Positions 36,566 through 45,270 of a stretch of 64,000 bases of DNA are shown one piece after another. Numbering within the stretch: the stretch's first letter is position 1; each line of letters begins with the position of its first letter. Both the position numbers and the translations under genes were made by a program. The stretch is from Pseudomonas sp. LS-2 (GTDB lineage Bacteria; Pseudomonadota; Gammaproteobacteria; Pseudomonadales; Pseudomonadaceae): assembly GCF_003605735.1 (NCBI RefSeq), contig NZ_QXTJ01000003.1, positions 228,073 through 292,072 on the forward strand, written 5' to 3'. The notes beneath the pieces are model-generated. The model ran no database searches. It was not told where the DNA came from and saw only the letters and a program-made list of their open reading frames with translations.

Positions 36566-37291
36566 TCAAAGCTCCAGAATCACCGAAGCAATCCCGAAAT
36601 ACACCAACACCCCCGCCGCATCGGCAATCGATGTAATCAGCGGACCGCTGGCGACTGCCGGGTCCATCCGCAGGCGGCTGAACAGGAAGGGCAGGCTCAT
36701 GCCGATGAGGCTGCCAATCAGCACGATGATCAGCATGCTGCTGGCAACTACCATGGAAACGTTCCAGCCGCCGCGCATGGCGCCGATGAGAGCGACGGCC
36801 ACGGCCATTGTCACGCCCAGCGCCAGCGCCACCGAGCATTCACGCCACAGCAGGCGCAGCCAGTCTTTCATGACCACCTCGCCGGTCGCCAGCGCCCGGA
36901 CCATCAAGGTCGCCGATTGCGCGCCCGCGTTGCCGCCGCTGTCCACCAACAGCGGCAGGAAGAACACCAACACGATATTGGCGGCAATTACATCTTCGAA
37001 GGCGGCGATGCCTGCGCCGGAAAACAGATTGCCGAACACCAGCAACACCAGCCAGAAAACGCGCTTGCGGTAGAGCAAGCCCGCCGTGGCGCTGCTCAGG
37101 TTGCCCAACGGCGTGGAAATCGCGGCGCCTTTGTGAAAGTCCTCAGTGGCCTCGCCGACAGCGCCGGTGTCCAACTGCTCCAGGACCTGAATACGCTTTT
37201 CAGAAGGCAGCGCTTGCAGTTGGGCCGCGATGTCGGCTGCGGACAGGTGGTTGAGGGGGCCAACAGGTTGGGTCAGATCAAAAATTGTCAT
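36566..37291 (-). CDS. Short MgtE-like magnesium transporter without CBS domains
   Basis: Membrane protein of 241 aa matching the pore domain of MgtE, a Mg2+ channel/transporter. Five hydrophobic helices cover about residues 75-241. PLLVDSGGNAGAQSATLMVRALATGEV and RLRMDPAVASGPLITSIADAAGV, including the Asp of the ion-binding region, are conserved. Only about 40 residues of the cytosolic N domain remain (LSAADIAAQLQALPSEKRIQ), and the two CBS domains that gate full-length MgtE of about 450-480 aa are absent. The ATG at 37291 is preceded by GGAGAG, so this is the native start rather than a deletion within a longer reading frame. Confidence 0.85.
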   Translation of the reverse strand: MTIFDLTQPVGPLNHLSAADIAAQLQALPSEKRIQVLEQLDTGAVGEATEDFHKGAAISTPLGNLSSATAGLLYRKRVFWLVLLVFGNLFSGAGIAAFEDVIAANIVLVFFLPLLVDSGGNAGAQSATLMVRALATGEVVMKDWLRLLWRECSVALALGVTMAVAVALIGAMRGGWNVSMVVASSMLIIVLIGSLIGMSLPFLFSRLRMDPAVASGPLITSIADAAGVLVYFGIASVILEL

Positions 37292-37750
37292 GTAACTCTC
37301 CAGGCAGCCGCGCAGGGCTACCCGGAAGCCGACCACGTCAGCCCGCAGGCAAGCCCGCCGCCGCTGCGGTCGGTGCCAGATTGTCTGTTCTCGAGGAACG
37401 TAAACCGGGGTGGTCCATTGGGATGATTTCTCGCTCACCGCACATGCGGCGCGGGGATAGTAATGAGTCCGATCAGGCAAGGACACCCATGCGGGCGATT
37501 TTCAGAACCGTCCTACATAGCCCTAATAGAGGCGCCTGATCGGTATCGGCATTCCATCCCGCCGCCAGCGGTGTAGAATCGGCGTATTCATCGCCAATCA
37601 TCCCCGGCGGGTTTATGAGCTCCGGTCGAGCGCGCAGCGATCCTGTGGCGTCACCGACCTCATCCGCAACGGCAGCGACCTGTCGCCGTTGCAAAGGACC
37701 AAGAGAAGCTCACTCCCTTACTGAACCTGATTAGCCGCCCGGAGTGCTCC
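37292..37750. other. Long divergent intergenic region between mgtE-like gene and ilvD
   Basis: About 460 bases without a recognised gene. It holds a 10-bp inverted repeat, CCGATCAGGC (37469-37478) and GCCTGATCGG (37534-37543). A possible -10 box TAGAAT lies at 37574-37579, and a stem GCAACGGC (37666-37673) / GCCGTTGC (37685-37692) lies in the long ilvD leader. An ATG at 37615 opens only a 39-codon frame that is not rich in Ile, Val or Leu, so it does not look like an attenuator peptide. Confidence 0.45.
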
Positions 37751-39598
37751 ATGCCTGATTACCGCTCGAAAACGTCCACCCACGGCCGCAATATGGCCGG
37801 CGCACGCGCCCTTTGGCGCGCCACGGGTATGAAAGACGAAGACTTCAAAAAACCGATCATTGCCATCGCCAACTCGTTCACTCAGTTCGTACCGGGCCAC
37901 GTCCACCTCAAGGATCTGGGCCAGCTGGTCGCCCGTGAAATCGAAAGAGCCGGCGGCGTTGCCAAGGAGTTCAACACCATCGCCGTCGATGACGGCATCG
38001 CCATGGGGCACGACGGCATGCTGTACTCGCTGCCGAGCCGCGAGATCATCGCCGACTCCGTGGAGTACATGGTCAACGCCCACTGCGCCGACGCCATCGT
38101 CTGCATCTCCAACTGCGACAAGATCACCCCCGGCATGCTGATGGCCGCACTGCGTCTGAACATTCCGGTGATCTTCGTCTCCGGCGGCCCGATGGAGGCC
38201 GGCAAGACCAAACTCGCCAGCCACGGCCTGGACCTGGTTGACGCGATGGTCATCGCTGCCGACGCCTCGGCTTCCGACGAGAAAGTCGCGGAATACGAGC
38301 GCAGCGCCTGCCCGACCTGCGGTTCGTGCTCCGGCATGTTCACCGCCAACTCGATGAATTGCCTGACCGAAGCCCTGGGCCTTGCGCTGCCTGGCAACGG
38401 TTCGACACTGGCGACCCACTCCGACCGTGAGCAGCTGTTCCTGCAGGCTGGCCGCACCATCGTCGAGCTGTGCAAGACGTACTACCGCGACAACGACGAT
38501 TCGGTTCTGCCGCGCAACATCGCCAACTTCAAGGCGTTCGAAAACGCCATGACCCTGGACATCGCCATGGGTGGCTCGACCAACACCATCCTGCACTTGC
38601 TGGCCGCCGCTCAGGAAGCAGAAATCCCGTTCGACCTGCGCGACATCGATCGCCTGTCCCGTCGCGTCCCGCAACTGTGCAAGGTCGCGCCGAACATCCA
38701 GAAGTACCACATGGAAGACGTGCACCGCGCTGGCGGCATCTTCAGCATCCTCGGATCGCTGGCCCGTGGTGGCCTGCTGCACACCGATCTGCCGACCGTG
38801 CACGCCAAGTCGATGGAAGAAGCCATCGCCAAGTGGGACATCACCCAGACGGATGACGAAGCGGTTCATCATTTCTTCAAGGCCGGCCCTGCCGGTATCC
38901 CGACGCAAACCGCGTTCAGCCAGTCGACCCGTTGGGAAACCCTGGACGACGACCGTGAAAACGGCTGCATTCGCAGCGTCGAGCACGCCTATTCCCAAGA
39001 AGGCGGGCTGGCCGTGCTGTACGGCAACATCGCACTCGACGGTTGCGTCGTGAAAACGGCAGGTGTTGACGAATCAATCCACGTGTTCGAAGGCAACGCG
39101 AAAATTTTCGAAAGCCAGGACAGCGCCGTACGCGGCATCCTTGCTGACGAAGTGAAAGCCGGCGACATCGTGATCATCCGTTACGAAGGTCCGAAAGGCG
39201 GTCCGGGCATGCAGGAAATGCTCTACCCAACGTCGTACCTGAAGTCCAAGGGTCTGGGCAAAGCCTGTGCATTGCTGACCGATGGCCGTTTCTCGGGTGG
39301 TACTTCGGGTCTGTCCATCGGCCACGCTTCCCCGGAAGCCGCAGCCGGTGGCGCGATCGGCCTCGTACGCGACGGCGACAAAGTACTGATCGACATCCCG
39401 AATCGGGCGATCAACCTGATGATCGACGATGCGGAAATGGCCGAGCGCCGTGCCGAGCAGGACAAGAAAGGCTGGAAACCTGTCGAGTCGCGTCCTCGCA
39501 AAGTCACCACTGCTCTCAAGGCTTACGCTCTGCTCGCCACCAGCGCCGACAAAGGTGCGGTGCGTGACAAGGCGATGCTGGACAAGCTGGTGCCGTAA
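37751..39598 (+). CDS. ilvD: Dihydroxy-acid dehydratase
   Basis: Fe-S enzyme that dehydrates 2,3-dihydroxy acids to 2-oxo acids in isoleucine and valine synthesis (and the pantothenate branch). The 615 aa protein is of the [4Fe-4S] E. coli type. Cys122 lies in [10 protein letters not shown], and the Cys-rich [16 protein letters not shown] is at about 187-202. [22 protein letters not shown] near the C-terminus is the family signature. GGAG lies 6 bases before the ATG. A strong terminator follows the gene. Confidence 0.98.
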   Translation: MPDYRSKTSTHGRNMAGARALWRATGMKDEDFKKPIIAIANSFTQFVPGHVHLKDLGQLVAREIERAGGVAKEFNTIAVDDGIAMGHDGMLYSLPSREIIADSVEYMVNAHCADAIVCISNCDKITPGMLMAALRLNIPVIFVSGGPMEAGKTKLASHGLDLVDAMVIAADASASDEKVAEYERSACPTCGSCSGMFTANSMNCLTEALGLALPGNGSTLATHSDREQLFLQAGRTIVELCKTYYRDNDDSVLPRNIANFKAFENAMTLDIAMGGSTNTILHLLAAAQEAEIPFDLRDIDRLSRRVPQLCKVAPNIQKYHMEDVHRAGGIFSILGSLARGGLLHTDLPTVHAKSMEEAIAKWDITQTDDEAVHHFFKAGPAGIPTQTAFSQSTRWETLDDDRENGCIRSVEHAYSQEGGLAVLYGNIALDGCVVKTAGVDESIHVFEGNAKIFESQDSAVRGILADEVKAGDIVIIRYEGPKGGPGMQEMLYPTSYLKSKGLGKACALLTDGRFSGGTSGLSIGHASPEAAAGGAIGLVRDGDKVLIDIPNRAINLMIDDAEMAERRAEQDKKGWKPVESRPRKVTTALKAYALLATSADKGAVRDKAMLDKLVP

Positions 39599-39616
39599 GC
39601 GGCGTCGCAGCAACAT

Positions 39617-39648
39617 TAAAAAAACCGGCAGCAATGCCGGTTTTTTAT
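39617..39648 (+). terminator. Intrinsic terminator of ilvD
   Basis: AAAAACCGGCAGCAATGCCGGTTTTTTA: stem ACCGGC/GCCGGT with a T run, 19 bases after the ilvD stop. Confidence 0.9.
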
Positions 39649-39666
39649 GAGCGCATCACAAGCCCT

Positions 39667-39733
39667 TGTAGCAGTCCGGCTTGCCGGCGTTGACGTTTCA
39701 AATACCCACCGCCGGCACGCCGTGCTGCTACAG
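39667..39733. repeat. REPIN (family A)
   Basis: TGTAGCAGTCCGGCTTGCCG paired with a slightly changed inverted copy ending GCCGTGCTGCTACAG, between convergent ilvD and pchP. Confidence 0.85.
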
Positions 39734-39747
39734 AAAGCGTCGCCCCG

Positions 39748-40803
39748 TCACTGAATCTCGTCCGGTTTGACGATCACCCAGTTCTTGTCCGCCGTCACCG
39801 GCAAACCTTCCTTGGCCTGGGCCTCGGCGTTGGTTTTCATCATGCCGTTGAGCTGGGTCATGTACTTGTCCTTGCGGTTGATCCACAAGTGAATGCCGCC
39901 TTTGTTGACATCAACACTGTGGAATAGCATGTAGCCGTCACTGGTTGGGGTGTCACCGCCGACCAGCACCGGTTTTTTCCACTGATCGATGTAGGTCAGG
40001 ATCGCGGCCTGTTTGCCTGCCATCCAGGTTGCAGGGGTCCATAGGTATGGGGTCAGTTCAAGGCCGAGGTTGGCCTTCTCGTCATACGCGCCCGCCGTGA
40101 TCTGCTTGCGTGCAGTGGTCAACTCGCCGGTGTCGCGGTTTTTCAGTAGCGTGGTCACGCCAATGACGTTCTGCGGTTTGACGTTGTAGCCGTACTTGGG
40201 ATCGGACGCGACCATACGCACCAGTTCCTCGGAGGCCGCAGTCATCACATAGACCTCGATGCCGTTCTCCATGAGCTTGTTGTACAGCTCGGCCTGCCCG
40301 GTAAAGACCTTCGGCGGCTGGACTTCAATGGTCTTGACCACATCCCCCTCGTAATAGGTACTCGGCACGGGTTTGCCAGACGCCATCAACTCATCGACGT
40401 AGCCTTTGAGCTCTTTTAGGGTGAAACCAGAGAACACCTGCGCGACCCACGGATAGCAAACCATGTCGTCGATTTCGCAGAGGCGATAGTAATAGCTGAA
40501 CAGGCTTTCCTTATGGTCAGCGGTATCCTTGAAAGGAATCAGCTTGAGGGAAGGATCGAGCTTGTCGCGGGTGATCAGCCCTTTGTTTTCCATGAACGGT
40601 AGCAGCGACTCTTCCAGGTCATAGCGGTAGCTGGTGTTGTCCATGTCGAAAACCGCGAAATTACCCTTGTTGGCGTTCGCCGCGATCATGGCGTCGAGCT
40701 GCTTGGCCGCAGGCTCGGGCCAGTGCTTGAGCTCAGTGGAAAATACCTGACCGGCAAGGCCCAGACAGAGCGCAGCGGCCAACAGTTTTGGTGCGAGCTT
40801 CAT
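39748..40803 (-). CDS. pchP: Phosphorylcholine phosphatase PchP-like
   Basis: Periplasmic HAD-superfamily phosphatase of 351 aa that releases choline from phosphorylcholine. A signal peptide covers about 1-22 (GLAGQVFS). HAD motif I is FDMDNTS with Asp53 and Asp55; motif II has MTAASEE, and motif IV is near VLVGGDTPTSDGYML. The size and motif set match P. aeruginosa PchP, which frees choline from host lipids after phospholipase C. The start at 40803 gives the signal peptide. No choline gene is adjacent, but the BCCT choline transporter lies about 17 kb away. Confidence 0.9.
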   Translation of the reverse strand: MKLAPKLLAAALCLGLAGQVFSTELKHWPEPAAKQLDAMIAANANKGNFAVFDMDNTSYRYDLEESLLPFMENKGLITRDKLDPSLKLIPFKDTADHKESLFSYYYRLCEIDDMVCYPWVAQVFSGFTLKELKGYVDELMASGKPVPSTYYEGDVVKTIEVQPPKVFTGQAELYNKLMENGIEVYVMTAASEELVRMVASDPKYGYNVKPQNVIGVTTLLKNRDTGELTTARKQITAGAYDEKANLGLELTPYLWTPATWMAGKQAAILTYIDQWKKPVLVGGDTPTSDGYMLFHSVDVNKGGIHLWINRKDKYMTQLNGMMKTNAEAQAKEGLPVTADKNWVIVKPDEIQ

Positions 40804-40982
40804 AACGTTGTCCTCCCCTTTTTGGTTCGAGGCTGGACCGTAACAAAAAGCCATTACTGTTTTAATGCGTCAGCGACTGCGCCCGTTCTGATGGCGTCAC
40901 CTTGAGAACCTTTCGCGACATATGACACAAAAACGACAGATGTTGGTTAACGCGGGGGAACGTCGCAGGCTGGAACGACATC

Positions 40983-41046
40983 ATCGCGGGCGAGCGCGCT
41001 CCTACAGTTGATCGCGTTTCCCTGTAGGAGCGCGCTTGCCCGCGAT
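40983..41046. repeat. REPIN (family B)
   Basis: ATCGCGGGCGAGCGCGCTCC and GGAGCGCGCTTGCCCGCGAT, inverted around about 20 bases, between pchP and the 3' end of folA. Confidence 0.88.
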
Positions 41047-41053
41047 GGAATTT

Positions 41054-41566
41054 TTACCGGCGCTCCCACACCTCGAAGGTGTAGGCAGGCTTGTCGTCCA
41101 GTGCCGGGTTCTCGGTGTTCGACACCAGCTTCCACTCTGCCAGCTCAAACTCTGGAAACCAGGCGTCCCCTTCAGGGCTCAGCGCAACGCGAGTCAGGTA
41201 CAACCGATCAGCCTGCGCCAACCCCTGGGCATACAGCTGTGCTCCGCCGATCAGCATGACCTCACTGACGCCCTGCTCGGTCGCCCATTCTTCGGCGCGC
41301 TTGACGGCAGCCTCAAGCGAAGTGAATACCTCAGCGCCCTCCAGGTGAAGATCCGTCTGACGGGTAACGACGATGTTCAGTCGCCCCGGTAACGGACGGC
41401 CCAGCGAATCCCAGGTCTTGCGACCCATGATGATCGGCTTGCCCAGCGTGGTGGCTTTGAAATACTTGAAGTCCCCGGGCAAATGCCAGGGCATGGAGTT
41501 GTCGACGCCGATGACCCGGTTTTGACCCAGGGCGGCAATCAGGCTGAGGGGGAGATGTTTTTTCAT
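41054..41566 (-). CDS. folA: Dihydrofolate reductase
   Basis: Reduces dihydrofolate to tetrahydrofolate with NADPH; the target of trimethoprim. The 170 aa protein starts MKKHLPLSLIAALGQNRVIG. The active-site acid lies in MPWHLPGDFKYFKATT (Asp near residue 32). IIMGRKTWDSLGRPLPGR and MLIGGAQLYAQ complete the cofactor site. I chose the ATG at 41566 because it gives family length; the reading frame stays open upstream into a REP palindrome. No sign of a plasmid-type resistant enzyme. Confidence 0.95.
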   Translation of the reverse strand: MKKHLPLSLIAALGQNRVIGVDNSMPWHLPGDFKYFKATTLGKPIIMGRKTWDSLGRPLPGRLNIVVTRQTDLHLEGAEVFTSLEAAVKRAEEWATEQGVSEVMLIGGAQLYAQGLAQADRLYLTRVALSPEGDAWFPEFELAEWKLVSNTENPALDDKPAYTFEVWERR

Positions 41567-41643
41567 GGCGGCGAGGATAGCAGAGCAAGAGGGTTGATTC
41601 GTATAACCGCACGACGTGTTATGCGTCGCCTGAGCAGCCCCAG

Positions 41644-41707
41644 TCGCGAGCAAGCTCACTCCTACATCAAACGCGCCCGATTGCAGGAGGGAGCTTGCTC
41701 GCGATTG
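41644..41707. repeat. REP-like palindrome (family B variant)
   Basis: GTCGCGAGCAAGCTCACTCC and GGAGGGAGCTTGCTCGCGAT, inverted around about 25 bases, in the gap between divergent folA and the DUF2868 gene. Confidence 0.8.
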
Positions 41708-41797
41708 CGGTGGTCCAACCCGCGACACCCCTGCGGCCGTGCGCGATTGCGGCCACAGCGGTTATGCTCACTTCTGACTTCACCAACGAGACGCCGT

Positions 41798-43177
41798 GTG
41801 ACTGCACTGACCCCACTCGATGAACTATGGCTCACCGAAGCCGTGCGCCTGCGTGAAAAGCACGCCGGGCCGCTTGAGGATGAGGAAGCCAGCCGCCGCG
41901 CCCGCGCCAGCGCGGGGGATTTGCTGACCCGAATCAAGAACCGCGCTCTGTGGCTCGCCGAACGCGACGGCATGCTCGCGGCACTGCATCACTGGAAACA
42001 AGGGGCGAGGCTGTCGGTGATCGTGCTGGTGGTTTTTGCCGTCATCAGTGGCGCCGGCCTCGCGTTCGCGGCGCTGGGCGACGGACAAACGCCGGTCAAT
42101 GTGTTCTGGGCGCTGGGCAGCCTGCTCGGCCTGAATCTTATTCTGCTGATCAGCTGGTTATCAGGGCTGCTGTTCGCCGGGGACAGTGCTGCCAGCCTCG
42201 GGCGACTGTGGCTATGGCTCAGCGAAAAACTGGCTCGCGATGCGCGAGCCGCACAGCTGGCGCCCGCACTCATTCTGCTACTGCAACGCAAACGCCTGAA
42301 TCGCTGGGTGCTTGGCGTGTGCGTCAACGGCTTATGGCTGCTTGCCCTGCTCAGCGCTCTGACGCTCTTGCTGCTGCTGATGGCCACCCGGCGCTACGGG
42401 TTTGTCTGGGAAACCACAATTCTGGGCAGCGATACATTCGTCAGCCTGACCCAAGGGCTCGGCACATTACCTTCTCTGCTGGGCTTCAGCGTTCCCGGCG
42501 AAGACATGATCCGCGCCAGTGGCGACAGCGCGCTGGTGATCGAAAATGCTCGACAGGCCTGGGCTGCATGGCTGGTCGGCGTGCTTGTCGTCTATGGCAT
42601 CGCTCCGCGCTTGATATTGACCCTTCTGTGCTACGGCCGTTGGCGCGCAGGGCGCAAACACCTCGTCCTGGACCTGAGTCAACCCGGATTCGCTGAGCTG
42701 CGCGAGCGATTGATGCCAAGCAGCGAGCGCCTGGGGATCAACGACGCCGCACCTGCGCAGATCCATCAAGTGCAGGCGGGCGCCGCAGCCATGGACAGCG
42801 AAGGCGCGCTTCTGGTTGCCATCGAACTGGACGATCAGCGCCCATGGCCGCCAAAACTGCCGAAAACCATCGCTGACGCAGGCATCCTCGATAGTCGCGA
42901 ATCGCGCAGAGTCCTGCTCGATCAACTCACCCGATACCCGCCTGCGCGCCTGACCATCGCCTGCGATCCGCGCCGCTCACCGGATCGCGGCAGCCTGGCG
43001 TTGGTGGCAGAACTGGCTCGGTGTGCAGCAGACACGCGTATCTGGCTGCTGCCTGCGCCAACTGGCCAGGCGCTGGATGCCGATCGTCTCAGCGACTGGC
43101 ACTCGGCACTGCAACAGCTGGACTTGAAGTGGGTCGATAGCGCACCGCTGACCTGGCTGGAGACCGGACATGACTGA
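41798..43177 (+). CDS. DUF2868 family four-helix membrane protein
   Basis: Membrane protein of 459 aa and unknown function. The cytosolic N-terminal part (about 1-70, with DELWLTEAVRLREKHAG) is followed by two TM pairs (about 72-94 and 102-127; 170-197 and 256-279) separated by a basic loop, and a soluble C-terminal domain of about 180 residues. I chose GTG at 41798; the region before it is REP-rich and unlike protein. It overlaps the following GTPase gene by 8 bases, so the two are translated together and probably form one complex. Function inferred only from this pairing. Confidence 0.82.
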   Translation: MTALTPLDELWLTEAVRLREKHAGPLEDEEASRRARASAGDLLTRIKNRALWLAERDGMLAALHHWKQGARLSVIVLVVFAVISGAGLAFAALGDGQTPVNVFWALGSLLGLNLILLISWLSGLLFAGDSAASLGRLWLWLSEKLARDARAAQLAPALILLLQRKRLNRWVLGVCVNGLWLLALLSALTLLLLLMATRRYGFVWETTILGSDTFVSLTQGLGTLPSLLGFSVPGEDMIRASGDSALVIENARQAWAAWLVGVLVVYGIAPRLILTLLCYGRWRAGRKHLVLDLSQPGFAELRERLMPSSERLGINDAAPAQIHQVQAGAAAMDSEGALLVAIELDDQRPWPPKLPKTIADAGILDSRESRRVLLDQLTRYPPARLTIACDPRRSPDRGSLALVAELARCAADTRIWLLPAPTGQALDADRLSDWHSALQQLDLKWVDSAPLTWLETGHD

Positions 43178-44555
43178 AAAGGATGCGAACCGCCCACTGA
43201 AACTGGCAGTGGTCGGTCACACCAACGTGGGTAAGACCTCTCTGCTGCGCACGCTCACCCGGGATGTCGGTTTCGGCGAAGTCTCTCATCGTCCGAGCAC
43301 CACCCGCCATGTGGAGGGCGCCCGGCTATCGGTGGACGGCGAGGCACTGCTGGAGCTCTACGACACGCCAGGCCTGGAAGACGCCATTGCCCTTCTCGAT
43401 TATCTGGAGCGTCTCGACCGCCCGGGCGAGCGGCTCGATGGCCCGGCCCGATTAGCCCGCTTTCTGGAAGGCAGCGAGGCACGTCAGCGTTTCGAACAGG
43501 AGGCCAAGGTCATGCGTCAGTTGCTGGCCTCAGATGCAGGTCTTTACGTCATCGATGCCCGCGAGCCGGTTCTTGCCAAGTACCGCGATGAGCTGGCCGT
43601 AATCGCCAGTTGTGGCAAACCGTTGCTGCCTGTGCTCAATTTCGTGAGCAGCGCACAGCATCGCGAACCGGATTGGCGCGAGGCTTTGGCGCGCCTGGGC
43701 CTGCATGCCCTGGTGCGATTCGACAGCGTCGCCCCGCCCGAAGATGGCGAACGGCGGCTGTATGAAAGCCTGGCGCTGTTGCTGGAAACATCCCGCGAGC
43801 GACTGGAACGGTTGATTGCCGATCAGCAGGCACAGCGTCAAGTTCGTCGCACCAGCGCTGCACGACTCATAGCCGAACTGCTGATCGATTGTGCGGCTTG
43901 CCGGCGGAGCGTCGCGACCGAGTCTGATCAAGTTCAGAAGGCCATTGAGGAATTGCGCAAAGCGGTCCGTCAGCGTGAGCAACGGTGCGTAGAAGCGCTG
44001 CTCACTTTGTATGGGTTCCGTCGGGAAGACGCGTCGGCCAATGACCTGCCATTAATGGACGGGCGATGGGGGGATGACCTGTTCAATCCCGAAACCCTGA
44101 AGCTACTGGGCGTGCGAGTGGGAGGTGGCATTGCGGCGGGTGCAGCGGCGGGCGCAGGCGTGGACTTGCTGGTCGGCGGTATCACGATGGGGGCCGCGGC
44201 GCTGGTCGGCGCGATTGCCGGAGGCGCGTTGCAGACCGCACGCAGCTACGGCGGCCGATTGTTGGGCAAACTCAAGGGGCAGCGCGAACTGACGGTCGAT
44301 GATGCTGTTTTGCGCCTGCTCGCCTTACGCCAGCGGCAGCTGTTACTGGCACTGGAGGCGCGAGGCCACGCCGCAATGGACAGCATCAAGCTGGACGCAC
44401 TTCAGGATAAGACCTGGCGCGAAGGCAAACTGCCTGAAGCACTCAAAAAGGCTCGGGCGCATCCGCAGTGGTCGTCGTTGAATCCGCACTCGAAGCTCAA
44501 TCAGACCGAGCGGCAGGAACAGTTAGAGACTTTGTCGGAAACTGTCCTGGTCTAA
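43170..44555 (+). CDS. DUF3482 family GTPase with glycine-rich hydrophobic hairpin
   Basis: Protein of 461 aa with an Era/TrmE-like G domain at the N-terminus. G1 is GHTNVGKTS (16-24), the G2 candidate is in PSTTRH (about 42-47), and G3 is DTPG (65-68). The expected NKxD G4 reads NFVS in LPVLNFVSSA (about 153-162), so guanine specificity is uncertain. Helical segments follow, then a glycine-rich hydrophobic stretch (about 314-352, GGGIAAGAAAGAG and GGITMGAAALVGAIAGGAL) that could insert into membranes. It is coupled to the DUF2868 membrane protein. The cellular role is unknown. Confidence 0.85.
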   Translation: MTEKDANRPLKLAVVGHTNVGKTSLLRTLTRDVGFGEVSHRPSTTRHVEGARLSVDGEALLELYDTPGLEDAIALLDYLERLDRPGERLDGPARLARFLEGSEARQRFEQEAKVMRQLLASDAGLYVIDAREPVLAKYRDELAVIASCGKPLLPVLNFVSSAQHREPDWREALARLGLHALVRFDSVAPPEDGERRLYESLALLLETSRERLERLIADQQAQRQVRRTSAARLIAELLIDCAACRRSVATESDQVQKAIEELRKAVRQREQRCVEALLTLYGFRREDASANDLPLMDGRWGDDLFNPETLKLLGVRVGGGIAAGAAAGAGVDLLVGGITMGAAALVGAIAGGALQTARSYGGRLLGKLKGQRELTVDDAVLRLLALRQRQLLLALEARGHAAMDSIKLDALQDKTWREGKLPEALKKARAHPQWSSLNPHSKLNQTERQEQLETLSETVLV

Positions 44556-44709
44556 ACGCTGATTTCCTGTAAGGGCACGCCCGCGCCTTGTCGCGAAGGC
44601 ATGGCTGCGCCCCATCGCTTGCCGACAGTCGCATCGATCATTTTGCGATAGGGGAAATGCGCGCAGCCCGGTATGATCGCGCGCCCGATACACCCGGAAG
44701 CACAACGCC

Positions 44710-45165
44710 ATGAAACCCACCTTGATCGCCGCTGCAGAAATCGACCGTCTCGAGACCTGGCAGAAATACTCCAGCCACATGTGCGGAGGCTGCGTGTCCA
44801 GTTGCTGCACCTTGCCTGTCGAAGCGAAGATCAAGGACCTGATCCGCATTGGCATCGTCGACGAGTTCGAACAGGGCGACAACCCGAAGAACATCGCCAA
44901 GCGCCTGCAGAAAGAAGGAATCATCGAGCGCTTCAACCAGAAATCCGGGATCTTCACCCTGCAGCGCATGAGCAACAACGATTGCCTGTATCTGGATCGC
45001 AAGAGCCGCTTGTGCACCATTTACGACAAACGTCCTGACACCTGCCGCAATCATCCGAAGATCGGGCCGCGCCCAGGGTATTGCGCGTACAAGCCAAAAG
45101 AAGTCGTGCGTGAGAAAAGCGGCACGCTGAATTCGAACTCCGGCCATGTGCCACTGAAGTTCTAA
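44710..45165 (+). CDS. YkgJ-type cysteine cluster protein
   Basis: Protein of 151 aa with a cysteine-rich cluster, CGGCVSSCC, at about 25-33 and a second block CLYLDRKSRLCTIYDKRPDTCRNHP at about 96-120. Related proteins (YkgJ/UPF0153) are proposed to bind Zn or Fe-S; no activity is established. The N-terminal MKPTLIAAAEIDRLETWQKY is typical of the Pseudomonas version. It has its own upstream region and shares a bidirectional terminator with typA. Confidence 0.83.
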   Translation: MKPTLIAAAEIDRLETWQKYSSHMCGGCVSSCCTLPVEAKIKDLIRIGIVDEFEQGDNPKNIAKRLQKEGIIERFNQKSGIFTLQRMSNNDCLYLDRKSRLCTIYDKRPDTCRNHPKIGPRPGYCAYKPKEVVREKSGTLNSNSGHVPLKF

Positions 45166-45219
45166 ACGAGCAGCGCGCTCCAGCAGAATCAGCGCACTCA
45201 CCTTTATTCGAGACAAACA

Positions 45220-45256
45220 AAAACGCCCCCGGCCTTTCGACCGGGGGCGTTTTCGT
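45220..45256 (-). terminator. Bidirectional terminator between ykgJ-like gene and typA
   Basis: AAACGCCCCCGG-CCTTTCGA-CCGGGGGCGTTT, a strong GC stem with A and T runs on both sides, 15 bases beyond the typA stop. Confidence 0.92.
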
Positions 45257-45270
45257 TCAGCCGGGGCTAG

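Noticed and set aside
37615..37734. 39-codon frame as an ilvD leader peptide
   Set aside because: The peptide is Ser/Ala/Arg rich with almost no Ile, Val or Leu, so it would not sense branched-chain amino acids.
37718..38998. 426-codon minus-strand frame opposite ilvD
   Set aside because: Antisense artefact; it ends within the ilvD leader and has no similarity to known families.
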